A stretch of DNA of 41,923 bases from an uncultured Muribaculaceae bacterium (GTDB lineage: Bacteria; Bacteroidota; Bacteroidia; Bacteroidales; Muribaculaceae). A model generated the notes under the pieces. It ran no database searches, was not told the origin of the DNA, and saw only the letters and a list, made by a program, of their open reading frames with translations. Below, one piece after another: positions 25,602-33,643 of the stretch. Numbering within the stretch: position 1 is the first letter of the stretch; the number at the start of each line of letters is the position of its first letter. The stretch covers positions 1-41,923 of the forward strand of contig CAJTUF010000011.1 of the NCBI GenBank assembly GCA_910579675.1, given 5' to 3'. Made by a program: the position numbers and the translations under genes.

Positions 25602-26309
25602 ATGGAGGATATTGTAAGATGTATTGCTATCGACGACGAGCCATTGGCGCTCTCGATCATCGCTGAGTTCTGCCGACGGATAGGGGGTATTGAGCTCTCC
25701 ACCTATACCAGCCCGAGGGAAGGTCTCGACCATATATTGTCTGACCGTCCTGATATCGCTTTCCTCGACATAGAGATGGACGACATATCGGGCATCGATA
25801 TCGCTTCGAGGCTGCCCGATTCGACTTGCTTCATTTTCACTACCGCCTATCCCGACTATGCGATAGACGGCTTTGAACTCGATGCGGTCGATTATCTTCA
25901 CAAACCGTTTTCGTACGCTCGGTTCCAGACCGCTTTTGCACGTGCAAGGAGGCGCATCGGCTCTCGGGCGGCTGTCACCCCCAGGGTTGAGCGCTCGATA
26001 CTCGTCAAGGAGGAATACAACAATGTGTCGATACCACTCGCCGACATCACTTTTATCGAGGCTATGGAAGGGTATGTCAAGATTCACCGCTCCTGCGGCA
26101 CATGCACCCTCTCCCGCATGATTCTTAAAAATATCGGTATACAGCTGCCCGACTCCGAGTTTATCCGCATACACCGATCTTACATCATACCCAAGGGGAA
26201 GGTAAAGAGCTTCAACCGCCGCGAGGTCGAGCTCACCGATGGAACTACACTCCCCATAGGGCGCCAGTATGCGGCTGATGTAGCAGCCCAACTCTCGGCA
26301 ACCGACTGA
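25602..26309 (+). CDS. LytTR-family response regulator
   Basis: A 235-residue regulator and presumed partner of the kinase. The receiver domain (about 4-120) has the acidic pocket IDDEP, phosphorylation site Asp56 in FLDIEMDD and Lys101 in YLHKPF. The LytTR DNA-binding domain (about 135-232) carries ITFIEAMEGYVKIH, FIRIHRSYIIPKGKV and the C-terminal LPIGRQYA. LytTR proteins bind direct-repeat operators, but none was recognised nearby. A very strong terminator follows, so the operon has only two genes. Confidence 0.93.
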   Translation: MEDIVRCIAIDDEPLALSIIAEFCRRIGGIELSTYTSPREGLDHILSDRPDIAFLDIEMDDISGIDIASRLPDSTCFIFTTAYPDYAIDGFELDAVDYLHKPFSYARFQTAFARARRRIGSRAAVTPRVERSILVKEEYNNVSIPLADITFIEAMEGYVKIHRSCGTCTLSRMILKNIGIQLPDSEFIRIHRSYIIPKGKVKSFNRREVELTDGTTLPIGRQYAADVAAQLSATD

Positions 26310-26332
26310 TCCGTTCTTGTTTAGCACAAAGC

Positions 26333-26390
26333 AGCGGAGGCACCCGCCCCTGCCCTGACCGGGCATGGCTGCGGGTGCCTCCGCTTTTTT
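26333..26390 (+). terminator. Intrinsic terminator after the two-component operon
   Basis: A perfect 15-bp GC-rich stem (AGCGGAGGCACCCGC / GCGGGTGCCTCCGCT) with an inner loop of 23 nt and a TTTTTT run. One of the strongest terminators in the window, located between convergent units. Confidence 0.92.
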
Positions 26391-26418
26391 ATGAATGTGG
26401 ACTAACCGCCGGTGACGG

Positions 26419-28986
26419 TCAGTTGGCGCCCAGACGTCCGAGATTATCGAGGATAGTGCGGCCGAGGCCTATGGTGTAGCCCGACGATACAAACACAATC
26501 CTGTTGAACGTATCGGCTATGATGAAGATGGGCAGGTGGCCGGTGGTGGCATCAAGATTGAGCTCACCGGCTATGGCTGCCGCTATCTTGCCGTCCGTAT
26601 CCATGCCCTTGACTATGGTATTGGGCAGGGTGCCGACTGTAGGCACTGCCTTGTTGGACATGGCTTCGGTGGGACTAAGGAGCACTATCTTGCGGCCGTC
26701 GGCCTCAAGCTCATCGGCCACTGCCGCGAGGTCGTTGAGGGCGTGGGTCGAAGGCTCGGAGCTGTCGAGGATGCCGAGAATATAGTAGCCGCGGCCTGTC
26801 TTCGACAGGATAGAGGCCGGATCACTCTCGCCAAGAGGCTGGAAGCGGCTCTCGGAGTCAAACGAGCCTATCACCTGGATCTCATGGTCGGAGGTGCGCA
26901 CCTGAAGCGGTGCCACCACTCCGGTGGTGTCGATTCTCACCAGTTCGAGAGCCGCAAGTACATTGCCGTCGGCCATGCGACGCCCCGAGGTGATGATATA
27001 GTCGCCGGGGGCAAGAGGCGAGCCGGGGGCGGCAAAGGTGGTCTGGGCCGACGCCTCGTTTTCATCATATGTGAGAAGAGTGGGCAGGCCATTGTCGAGA
27101 CGCGACACCGTGAAGTGGGAATAATACTTCGGATCGGGAAGATAGCCGCTCTCATCAGCATATTCGAGAATGAGATTTCCCTTGGCTCCCTCGGCAGCGG
27201 CTTCGCGGAGCACATCGTGCCATGCGCCTGCCGTGTCACGCCACTGCGGAATCGAGGTCACGGGGTCAAGACGCGACGGAATGCCAAGCGTACGGGCTGC
27301 CGCCACATAAAATATGTCGCGGCTCAGAGAATTTGTCAAGCGGGTGCGCCACACCGAGCCGGGACTCATATAAGCGTTGGTAGGCTCCCACTGCTCCTTG
27401 ACAAGAGCTATATTGTCGGCCACATAAGCAGCCAGTTCGTCGGGATTGGCACGGAATCGGGCAGCGGTGGCTTCGTCGACAAATCCGTCGAGATCTTTCC
27501 ACCACGCGGTAAGCTCCTCGGTAGAGATGCGGGGATTCATCACATACTCTATATCAGTCACTCCCGGGCGTGACAGTGCCGACTCGATGATCTCATAAGG
27601 CGCATCGCCGAGATCCTTGCGCGAGATAGCCTTGAAGAGGGCTATTACGTCGCTGTCGGGGCGGCTTGAGAGAGTCATAAGGTTCCACAGGCGATGGTTT
27701 GACCGCATATTGGCCACGATGCCACGGACATCTTCGGGGAGAGCCGCAAGCTGCTCCTCCGATGCAAAGGCCGAGTGGATGTAGGCATTGCGTATCGAAT
27801 CTTCGCGTGCAAAACGGCGGTCGTTTTCTGCACGCTGCTCAGGAGTCACCGGCGGCAGATTGGGATTGGATGGAGGAGCCACCATATCGAGAGCCACGAT
27901 CTCGCCCGGCTTGATCATCTTCGAGGCCGAGGGGGTGAGGCGTATCACAGAGTCGGTGGCAGTGGCATGGGCATAATCGTAGACTATCCCGTCGGTGGCC
28001 CACACAAGCACATCGCCCAGTCCGGTCTGGAGCGAAGTGCGCCCATCGGCGCCTGTGGTAAGGCTGGCCAGTGGATAAAACTCCGCATAGTTGTAAAGAC
28101 CGTAGCGCACGGTGGCATCTTTCAGAGGCTTGCCCTGCTGGTCGGTAACCTCCACCACCAGATCGCGCACCGGGGCATAATTGGAGGTGACATTGATCAC
28201 CGTGTAGCCCGGGCCGGTGACGAGCTTCTCTTCCGGACCGTCATAGGCTCCGAACACTCGGGTGTTCATGAGCATACCGCGCGAAGCCGGAGCATTGAAC
28301 CATCCGAGATTAAGCACCGGCTCAGGCTCGCAGGCTCCGAGAAAATACCATTTGCCGTCGGCCCAGGCTTCAACCCACGCATGATTGTCGTCGGTGTGGG
28401 CCCAACGTGGTGTGTACACCTGACGGGCCGGGATACCCATGGCACGTAGCGCGGCCACGAGAAATGTCGATTCCTCGCCGCAGCGACCTATCGCGGCGGC
28501 CACTGTCTGCTGGGGCGAACGTGTGCGGCCATCGGAGGGCTGATACGAGGCTTTCTCATGTGTCCAGTGATTGACCTCCAGTATTGCATCGGCCATCGAA
28601 AGGCCCTTGAGGCGCGGCTTTATCTCATCGTAAAACACCAGACGTGCCGAGTCGAGGGGCTCGTTGTTGATGCGGGTAGGGAGCACAAAGTAAGTCCATT
28701 CGCGGTCGGGCACATTCCATCCCATCTCTTTGCGCGCCTTGATGGCCGCCTTGACATTGGCCAGCATGAAATCGGCCGAGCGGTCGGCCAGATCGGGCAG
28801 CGGTGAATAGGCATAGATAAACTCCATGGCCTCGCGCTCCTCGGGAGTCATGGTCATGGTGTCGAGCGGAGCAAATATGCCTGTCGACGCCAGTTCCCTG
28901 CTCCGCTGCGCGAAATCGGTCTTGACATCGGCCGATGCGGCGAGAGCCGCAGCCGATAATCCTAACGCTAAGATGTATTTGTTCAT
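26419..28986 (-). CDS. Large exported transglutaminase-like protein
   Basis: An 855-residue exported protein (signal peptide about 1-19). A transglutaminase-like cysteine domain lies at about 120-235 with Cys169 in AIGRCGEESTF and His202 in DDNHAWVEAW. The third position falls in WYFLGACEPEPVLN, where the usual Asp is replaced by GACEPE, a form recurring in Bacteroidales members. A carboxypeptidase-regulatory-like beta domain (about 270-345) follows. A second, incomplete transglutaminase-like segment is around 555-610 (VAAARTLGIPSRLDP), and a thioredoxin-like C-terminus without CxxC is at about 750-855. Substrate unknown; peptide or cell-wall bond cleavage is one possibility. It is the last gene of the fucosidase-cutC unit. 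Confidence 0.75.
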   Translation of the reverse strand: MNKYILALGLSAAALAASADVKTDFAQRSRELASTGIFAPLDTMTMTPEEREAMEFIYAYSPLPDLADRSADFMLANVKAAIKARKEMGWNVPDREWTYFVLPTRINNEPLDSARLVFYDEIKPRLKGLSMADAILEVNHWTHEKASYQPSDGRTRSPQQTVAAAIGRCGEESTFLVAALRAMGIPARQVYTPRWAHTDDNHAWVEAWADGKWYFLGACEPEPVLNLGWFNAPASRGMLMNTRVFGAYDGPEEKLVTGPGYTVINVTSNYAPVRDLVVEVTDQQGKPLKDATVRYGLYNYAEFYPLASLTTGADGRTSLQTGLGDVLVWATDGIVYDYAHATATDSVIRLTPSASKMIKPGEIVALDMVAPPSNPNLPPVTPEQRAENDRRFAREDSIRNAYIHSAFASEEQLAALPEDVRGIVANMRSNHRLWNLMTLSSRPDSDVIALFKAISRKDLGDAPYEIIESALSRPGVTDIEYVMNPRISTEELTAWWKDLDGFVDEATAARFRANPDELAAYVADNIALVKEQWEPTNAYMSPGSVWRTRLTNSLSRDIFYVAAARTLGIPSRLDPVTSIPQWRDTAGAWHDVLREAAAEGAKGNLILEYADESGYLPDPKYYSHFTVSRLDNGLPTLLTYDENEASAQTTFAAPGSPLAPGDYIITSGRRMADGNVLAALELVRIDTTGVVAPLQVRTSDHEIQVIGSFDSESRFQPLGESDPASILSKTGRGYYILGILDSSEPSTHALNDLAAVADELEADGRKIVLLSPTEAMSNKAVPTVGTLPNTIVKGMDTDGKIAAAIAGELNLDATTGHLPIFIIADTFNRIVFVSSGYTIGLGRTILDNLGRLGAN

Positions 28987-29011
28987 TATGTTGATATAGT
29001 GTTGTATTGTA

Positions 29012-29761
29012 TCATATGTCGGAGAGGGCGGCCACGAGCGCTTTAACCTCAGCCTCCGAGGTCGAGAGGCGCGAATACTCGTCGGCGCCCGGTGCGCCCA
29101 TGCTCACATCGCCACGACGGAACTTCATCTCGGAAGCTACCGTTGTCTTGGCTGAAGCATGGATATCCTTAACTCCGGCAGTGGCGGCTATATGGGCGGC
29201 GTTGCCTGAGTTGACCCCGGCTCCCGGCATGATAGCTATCCCTTCCGGAGCTTTGGCCACAAGCTCCTTGATCATATCAAGCCCCTGGGGAGCCGAGGGC
29301 GCGAGGCCCGAGGTGAGTATGCGGTCGATGGACGGGATCTGCTTCAGTGCCTCCATGGCTTCAAACGGATCGCGACACAGATCGAATGCCCTATGGAAGG
29401 TCACCGACATATTACCTGCGGCTGCTGCCAGACAGCCAACAACGTCGGTGTCGACATCGCCCTCAGGAGTGAGAGCGCCTATCACCACACCGTCGCATTC
29501 GAGCTTGCGGGCAAAATCCACATCGGTCAGCATCACCTCTATCTCGTCGCGAGTGTAGATATAGTCGCCCGGACGAGGGCGTATCAGTATGTGGAGCTTT
29601 ACCTTGCGACAGGTCAGAATACGGGCCTCCTTGATAAGGCCTGCCGAAGGGGTCAGGCCTCCAACTTCGAGAGCCGAGCACAGCTCTATGCGCTGTGCGC
29701 CCCCGGCTATCGCCGCGCGGACACTCTGGATGTCGGCGCAGCACACTTCGAGTGCTGTCAT
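29012..29761 (-). CDS. cutC: CutC family protein
   Basis: A 249-residue TIM-barrel protein of the CutC family. It begins EVCCADIQSVRAAIAGGAQRIELCSAL and continues with GGLTPSAGLI, HILIRPRPGD and VTFHRAFDLC, all family landmarks. CutC was first linked to copper tolerance, but the biochemical role is disputed and the fold suggests a metabolic enzyme. It starts 5 bp after the fucosidase stop and ends 25 bp before the transglutaminase-like gene, so the three are one minus-strand operon. Confidence 0.93.
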   Translation of the reverse strand: MTALEVCCADIQSVRAAIAGGAQRIELCSALEVGGLTPSAGLIKEARILTCRKVKLHILIRPRPGDYIYTRDEIEVMLTDVDFARKLECDGVVIGALTPEGDVDTDVVGCLAAAAGNMSVTFHRAFDLCRDPFEAMEALKQIPSIDRILTSGLAPSAPQGLDMIKELVAKAPEGIAIMPGAGVNSGNAAHIAATAGVKDIHASAKTTVASEMKFRRGDVSMGAPGADEYSRLSTSEAEVKALVAALSDI

Positions 29762-29766
29762 TGCTG

Positions 29767-31113
29767 TTATTTCTTGGATTTGGGAGCGTGGAGTGTGATG
29801 ATATAGTCGGCGATGGAATCGGGACGCGCCGGAAGAGTGAGGGTCACTCCCGGTTTCTCCTTATCCTTGCTCTTTGCATAGGCAATCTTCTCGCCCGAAT
29901 CAAAAGCCACCGCGCTTTTCACTTTGGCCTGAGTAGGCACAAAAACTTCGGCTATCTCCGGATCAAACACATGGACATAGAGCAGATCGCCCTTGCGGGT
30001 GGAGGTGCCCCATTCCTCGGCAGGGAAATCACCGGCATCGGTGTCGTAGAATGTCTCGCCATAGCGCGAAGTCCACTCTCCCAGCGATTTGAGTCGGTCG
30101 AGGGCTGCGGCGGGGAGCTCGCCCGACGGTTGCGGACCTATGTTGAGTAGCAGATTGGCACCCTTGCCGGCAGCACCGACCATAAGACGCACCAGCTCGG
30201 CTGACGACTTATAGTTCTGGTCCATAATCTTGTAGCCCCACATTCCGTTCATTGTCTCGCATGTCTCAAGCGGCAGATGGTTGGCCACACTCTGGCCCGA
30301 CAGTCCGGCCTTGTTCTCGCCCGGAAGATCTCGCTCGAATATCTGGATATCCTCGCCTGGATAAGGGGTTTCATGATGATTGTTGCCTATGAGGCAGGCC
30401 GGCTGGAGGCTGTGGATAAGCGCATACTGCTCGGGGAGCTGCCAGTCGAAAGGCTTTGATGGATCATCGTGGTCCCACTTGCCGTCAAACCATATTGCGC
30501 CCACAGGCCCATAGTTGGTGAGCAGCTCAGTGAGCTGCGCGTTCATGAAGTCGTAATAGTGGGGCCAGTCTCGGAGTGTTGTGTCGCGTCCGGTCTTGAG
30601 TCCGGTACGTCCCGACGGATAGTCGGGGCGCGTCCAGTCGATATGGCTGTAGTAGAAATGGAGCGGCATATTCTGACGCTGGCACTCCTCGGCAAGCTCT
30701 TTGAGCACATCGCGCTTGAATGGAGTGGCATCGACTATATTGTAGTCGCTCTGCCCGGTATCCCACATCGAGAAGCCGTCGTGGTGGCGCGAGGTGATAC
30801 ATATATACTTGGCACCTGCACCTTTTATGGCGCTCACCCACTCCTTGGCGTCGAAATAGGCAGGATAGAAGCCACGGGCTGCTTTGGCATACTCCTCGGC
30901 CGACGGGCCGTAGTTGAGATACCATTCACCCTGACCAAACATGGAGTAGATGCCCCAGTGGATAAACACGCCGAGACCGGCATTGCGGAAGCGCTCGCGA
31001 GCCTCCAGATTTTCGGGTGTAGGGATATATTCATCGGTAGCGGCGGCAGGAGCCATAGATGTCAGGGCAGTCACTGTCAGCGACGCTGCGGCTATTGCAG
31101 GTAATAGTTTCAT
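29767..31113 (-). CDS. Alpha-L-fucosidase (GH29)
   Basis: A 448-residue exported retaining fucosidase. The signal peptide ends near APAAA. Family features are GVFIHWGIYSMFGQGEWY, SRHHDGFSMW (catalytic-site histidines) and GAIWFDGKWD with nucleophile Asp210. WGYKIMDQNYKS and LLLNIGPQPSGELP follow, and a short beta domain (about 360-445) is the C-terminal part. It likely releases fucose from host or dietary glycans in the periplasm. The ATG lies about six bases after a TACCTTTA sequence (31120-31127), one base off the -7 consensus, placed directly after the terminator of the SSB-like gene. Confidence 0.93.
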   Translation of the reverse strand: MKLLPAIAAASLTVTALTSMAPAAATDEYIPTPENLEARERFRNAGLGVFIHWGIYSMFGQGEWYLNYGPSAEEYAKAARGFYPAYFDAKEWVSAIKGAGAKYICITSRHHDGFSMWDTGQSDYNIVDATPFKRDVLKELAEECQRQNMPLHFYYSHIDWTRPDYPSGRTGLKTGRDTTLRDWPHYYDFMNAQLTELLTNYGPVGAIWFDGKWDHDDPSKPFDWQLPEQYALIHSLQPACLIGNNHHETPYPGEDIQIFERDLPGENKAGLSGQSVANHLPLETCETMNGMWGYKIMDQNYKSSAELVRLMVGAAGKGANLLLNIGPQPSGELPAAALDRLKSLGEWTSRYGETFYDTDAGDFPAEEWGTSTRKGDLLYVHVFDPEIAEVFVPTQAKVKSAVAFDSGEKIAYAKSKDKEKPGVTLTLPARPDSIADYIITLHAPKSKK

Positions 31114-31132
31114 GGTTTGTAAAGGTAAAGGG

Positions 31133-31200
31133 AAAAAAATGGAAGCACCACGGGCCCCGGCAGGTCAGCCAATGACCACGCCGCCGGCGAGTGTGCTTCC
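31133..31200 (-). terminator. Intrinsic terminator of the SSB-like gene
   Basis: Read leftward, a long hairpin with outer arms GGAAGCAC (31141-31148) and GTGCTTCC (31193-31200) and an inner GGTCA/TGACC stem is followed directly by TTTTTTT on the minus strand (complement of 31133-31139). It separates the SSB-like gene from the fucosidase operon. Confidence 0.8.
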
Positions 31201-31230
31201 TCTTTCAGGTATCAATAAGCCGTTGAGCAA

Positions 31231-31620
31231 TCAGAACGGCAGATCATCGGCTGAAGCGGCAGGAGCGCCAAAGGGATCATTGGCTGGGGCGGCCGGGGCT
31301 GCGGGTGCCGCGGCATAGGGAGCGGCGGCGGGGGCCGGAGCTGCAGCGGCGGGGGAACCCTTCTCTATCTTCCAGCCGGCCACGTCGGTATACCAGCGGC
31401 CATTATATTCGCGGGAGCTGAGATCGAAGCTAAGAGTCACCTCCTCGCCCACACTGCACACGTATTGGTCAGCACGGTCGCCAAAGAGGTTGAAACATAT
31501 CTGCTTGGGATAGGTGTCGTGTGTCTCGAGCACATATTCATGTTTTTTCCAAGCGTTGCCGGCGCGCGAGGTTCCGGAGGTCTCGCCAAGGTCGCGTATT
31601 ATTTTGCCTTGTATTTCCAT
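31231..31620 (-). CDS. DUF3127 SSB-like protein with acidic DDLPF tip
   Basis: A 129-residue protein of the DUF3127 family, found in Bacteroidota. Residues 1-88 look like a compact beta (OB-like) domain (MEIQGKIIRDLGETSG, EYVLETHD, ICFNLFGDRADQY, VTLSFDLSSREYNGRWYTDV). An Ala/Pro-rich linker (89-123) leads to a C-terminal DDLPF. That tail is the hallmark of bacterial SSB, where it binds partner proteins, so an SSB-like role in DNA metabolism is inferred. The frame is open to an ATG at 31713, but the promoter at 31649-31679 and the family N-terminus set the start at 31620. It is a single-gene unit. Confidence 0.82.
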   Translation of the reverse strand: MEIQGKIIRDLGETSGTSRAGNAWKKHEYVLETHDTYPKQICFNLFGDRADQYVCSVGEEVTLSFDLSSREYNGRWYTDVAGWKIEKGSPAAAAPAPAAAPYAAAPAAPAAPANDPFGAPAASADDLPF

Positions 31621-31648
31621 TGATGATTGTTGATGGGTAAATTTTCTA

Positions 31649-31679
31649 CAAAAATAGTCAAAAGCATCTATCGGGGCAA
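31649..31679 (-). promoter_or_regulatory. -33/-7 promoter of the SSB-like gene
   Basis: On the minus strand TTG (complement of 31677-31679) and TATTTTTG (complement of 31649-31656) are 20 bp apart, a full consensus match. The leader is about 25 nt to the ATG at 31620. Confidence 0.8.
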
Positions 31680-31735
31680 ATCCAGCATCAACAAAGTTAT
31701 AAACAATCATCAAATAACTTACCCCTACACCATCC

Positions 31736-33010
31736 CTACTTGTCGAGATCGGGAGCCAGAGCAGCCGATGCCCGCGAAGATATGAATATCAACACAGCCA
31801 GTATGATATACACTATGGCCGTCGAACGCAGCATATCGCCCAATCCTACCAGCGGCGACACGATGGCGCCAACTACATAGCCCGCCACTCCGAGAATGGC
31901 TGAGGCTTCTCCTGCTCTCTGCCGTCCTTCGTTCATGGCCAGAGTATTGGTAGTGGAAAAGATCAGGCCGAGGCCAAACAGAGCCACAACCATCAGCGCC
32001 TCAAAGAGCCATATCGAATGGACTGTGACCAGAGCCACTGCCTGGCCACCCATACCGACAAGCACCACCACCGCCCCAACGGCAGCCGCCCGCTTGAGAG
32101 GGTGAAACTTAAGTGCCAGCATGGATCCTGCTGCGACAAAGAGGGCATTGAAGCCGATAATAAGTCCATAGACTGTCTGCGACAGGCCGTAGTGGCGCTG
32201 AAGTATAAACGGCGAGGCCGATATGTAGGCAAAAAGAAGTCCGAGGGCGACACCCTTGAATGTGACATGGATCATAAACGGGCGGTTGCGAAGCAACACT
32301 ATATAGCCCCTCACTGCATCGAGCCACGATCCTTTGGCTCGCCTCGATGGTGCAAGCGACTCCTTAACCTCCGGAGCGAGCAGGAGCAACAAGGCCGCAA
32401 ATGCGGCAAGCACAACAAACACACCCTTCCAACCGAATGAATCGGATGTGAAACCACCTATCACCGGGGCGGAGGCAGGAGCGATGCCGTTGATAGCTCC
32501 GACGAGTGCCATGAGCTTGGCCAGCTGACGCCCGGAGTAGACGTCGGCCGGAACAGTACGGGCCAAAAAGTAGCCTCCTGCAGCACCGAGGCCCTGAAAA
32601 AGCCTGCAAATGTTGAAGAAGTGGATAGATGGCGAAAAGAGGCTTGCCACTGCAGATATGATAAAGAGCGTCACCGACCCTATGAGAACAGGCTTGCGGC
32701 CATAGCGGTCGCTCACCGGGCCCAATATCACCTGACCGAGCGCAAGACCTATCATGCCCATCGTCAAGCCCATCTGAGCTATCGGTACCTGACATCCGAA
32801 GTAGCGGCACATCGCCGGAAGTGCGGGCGAATACATGTCGTTGACAAAGGACCCGAGGGCACTCTCGGCCACTAAAAATGCTACAAGAAACCAATAGTAG
32901 CGTGGATCTGACGCCAGCTTGCGCGACATGGAAGAGTCGCCGCCTGCTGCGGTTGCCAAAGCAGCTGGCGGAGTCGACGATGGTGTATGGGGGTTTGTGG
33001 GTTGCGACAT
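31736..33010 (-). CDS. Bcr/CflA-type MFS drug efflux transporter
   Basis: A 424-residue inner-membrane major facilitator with twelve predicted helices. The N-terminal half has LGQVILGPVSDRYGRKPVLIG (motif A of the drug:H+ antiporter group) and CRLFQGLGAAGGYFLARTV followed by NGIAPASAPVIGG (motif C-like), matching the Bcr/CflA 12-TM group that exports drugs or metabolites such as bicyclomycin, sulfonamides or cysteine. The first 30 residues are a Pro/Ser/Thr-rich cytoplasmic extension; the Met at residue 28 is an alternative start. It is the last gene of a minus-strand unit behind the acetyltransferase gene. Confidence 0.9.
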   Translation of the reverse strand: MSQPTNPHTPSSTPPAALATAAGGDSSMSRKLASDPRYYWFLVAFLVAESALGSFVNDMYSPALPAMCRYFGCQVPIAQMGLTMGMIGLALGQVILGPVSDRYGRKPVLIGSVTLFIISAVASLFSPSIHFFNICRLFQGLGAAGGYFLARTVPADVYSGRQLAKLMALVGAINGIAPASAPVIGGFTSDSFGWKGVFVVLAAFAALLLLLAPEVKESLAPSRRAKGSWLDAVRGYIVLLRNRPFMIHVTFKGVALGLLFAYISASPFILQRHYGLSQTVYGLIIGFNALFVAAGSMLALKFHPLKRAAAVGAVVVLVGMGGQAVALVTVHSIWLFEALMVVALFGLGLIFSTTNTLAMNEGRQRAGEASAILGVAGYVVGAIVSPLVGLGDMLRSTAIVYIILAVLIFISSRASAALAPDLDK

Positions 33011-33011
33011 A

Positions 33012-33044
33012 TCGTTGAATTAATTCTTACAATTTATTCAACGA
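33012..33044. repeat. 9-bp inverted repeat between acetyltransferase and MFS genes
   Basis: A perfect palindromic pair TCGTTGAAT / ATTCAACGA with a 15-nt AT-rich spacer, located between the acetyltransferase stop and the transporter start on the minus strand. It could be an operator, a processing hairpin or a weak terminator; no T-run follows directly. Confidence 0.6.
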
Positions 33045-33055
33045 CGCCGGAATCG

Positions 33056-33643
33056 TTAAGGTTCTCTGTCGATATGTCGGATAATACGAGCGGGATTGCC
33101 GGCTACAACCACCCCCGGAGGCACATCGCGGGTCACGACGGCACCGGCTCCCACCACCGAGCGGCTGCCGATTGTCACTCCAGGCAATATCGTGGCCCCG
33201 GCTCCTATCCACACGCTGTCGCCTATAGCCACCCCCTCGGCCCACTGCACTCCCCGGTCGCGCTCGTCAGCTTCAAGCGGATGGCAAGCGGTAAGGATGC
33301 TCACATTGGGACCGATGAACACATTGCTGCCTATCTCGACCCGCCCTTCATCAAGCACCGTGAGATTAAAATTGACATACACATTGTCGCCTACATGTAT
33401 ATTGCATCCATAGTCGAAGTGAATGGGTTGGTTGACATGGAGGTTGGACCCGCACGAACCCAGGAGCGAGCGCAACAATGCATCGCGCTCCCGGGTCTGC
33501 GAGGGTTTCATGACATTGTATTCATAAAGAGCCTCACGGGTGGCCTCAAGGCTCCTTATCAGGGCCGGATGGGCGGCATCATACGGCTTGCCGCTCATCA
33601 TCTCGGCCCAGATGGGGAGGTCGCGACTATCAACTCTGCTCAT
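33056..33643 (-). CDS. Maltose/galactoside O-acetyltransferase-like protein
   Basis: A 195-residue left-handed beta-helix acetyltransferase of the Maa/LacA group, transferring acetyl from acetyl-CoA to sugar hydroxyls. The N-terminal helical Mac domain (MMSGKPYDAAHPALI) precedes hexapeptide repeats (NIHVGDNVYVNFNLTVLD, VEIGSNVFIGPNVSI). The catalytic His is in TACHPL, and the coenzyme-binding end is VIGAGAVVTRDVPPGVVVAGNPA-like. The start overlaps the hisS stop by four bases (ATGA). The natural acceptor is unknown; it may detoxify non-metabolised sugars. Confidence 0.9.
   Translation of the reverse strand: MSRVDSRDLPIWAEMMSGKPYDAAHPALIRSLEATREALYEYNVMKPSQTRERDALLRSLLGSCGSNLHVNQPIHFDYGCNIHVGDNVYVNFNLTVLDEGRVEIGSNVFIGPNVSILTACHPLEADERDRGVQWAEGVAIGDSVWIGAGATILPGVTIGSRSVVGAGAVVTRDVPPGVVVAGNPARIIRHIDREP

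Noticed and set aside
26536..28449. Long plus-strand frames (up to 345 residues) opposite the transglutaminase-like gene
   Set aside because: The minus strand encodes clear domains with a signal peptide; the plus frames are a consequence of GC-rich codon use.
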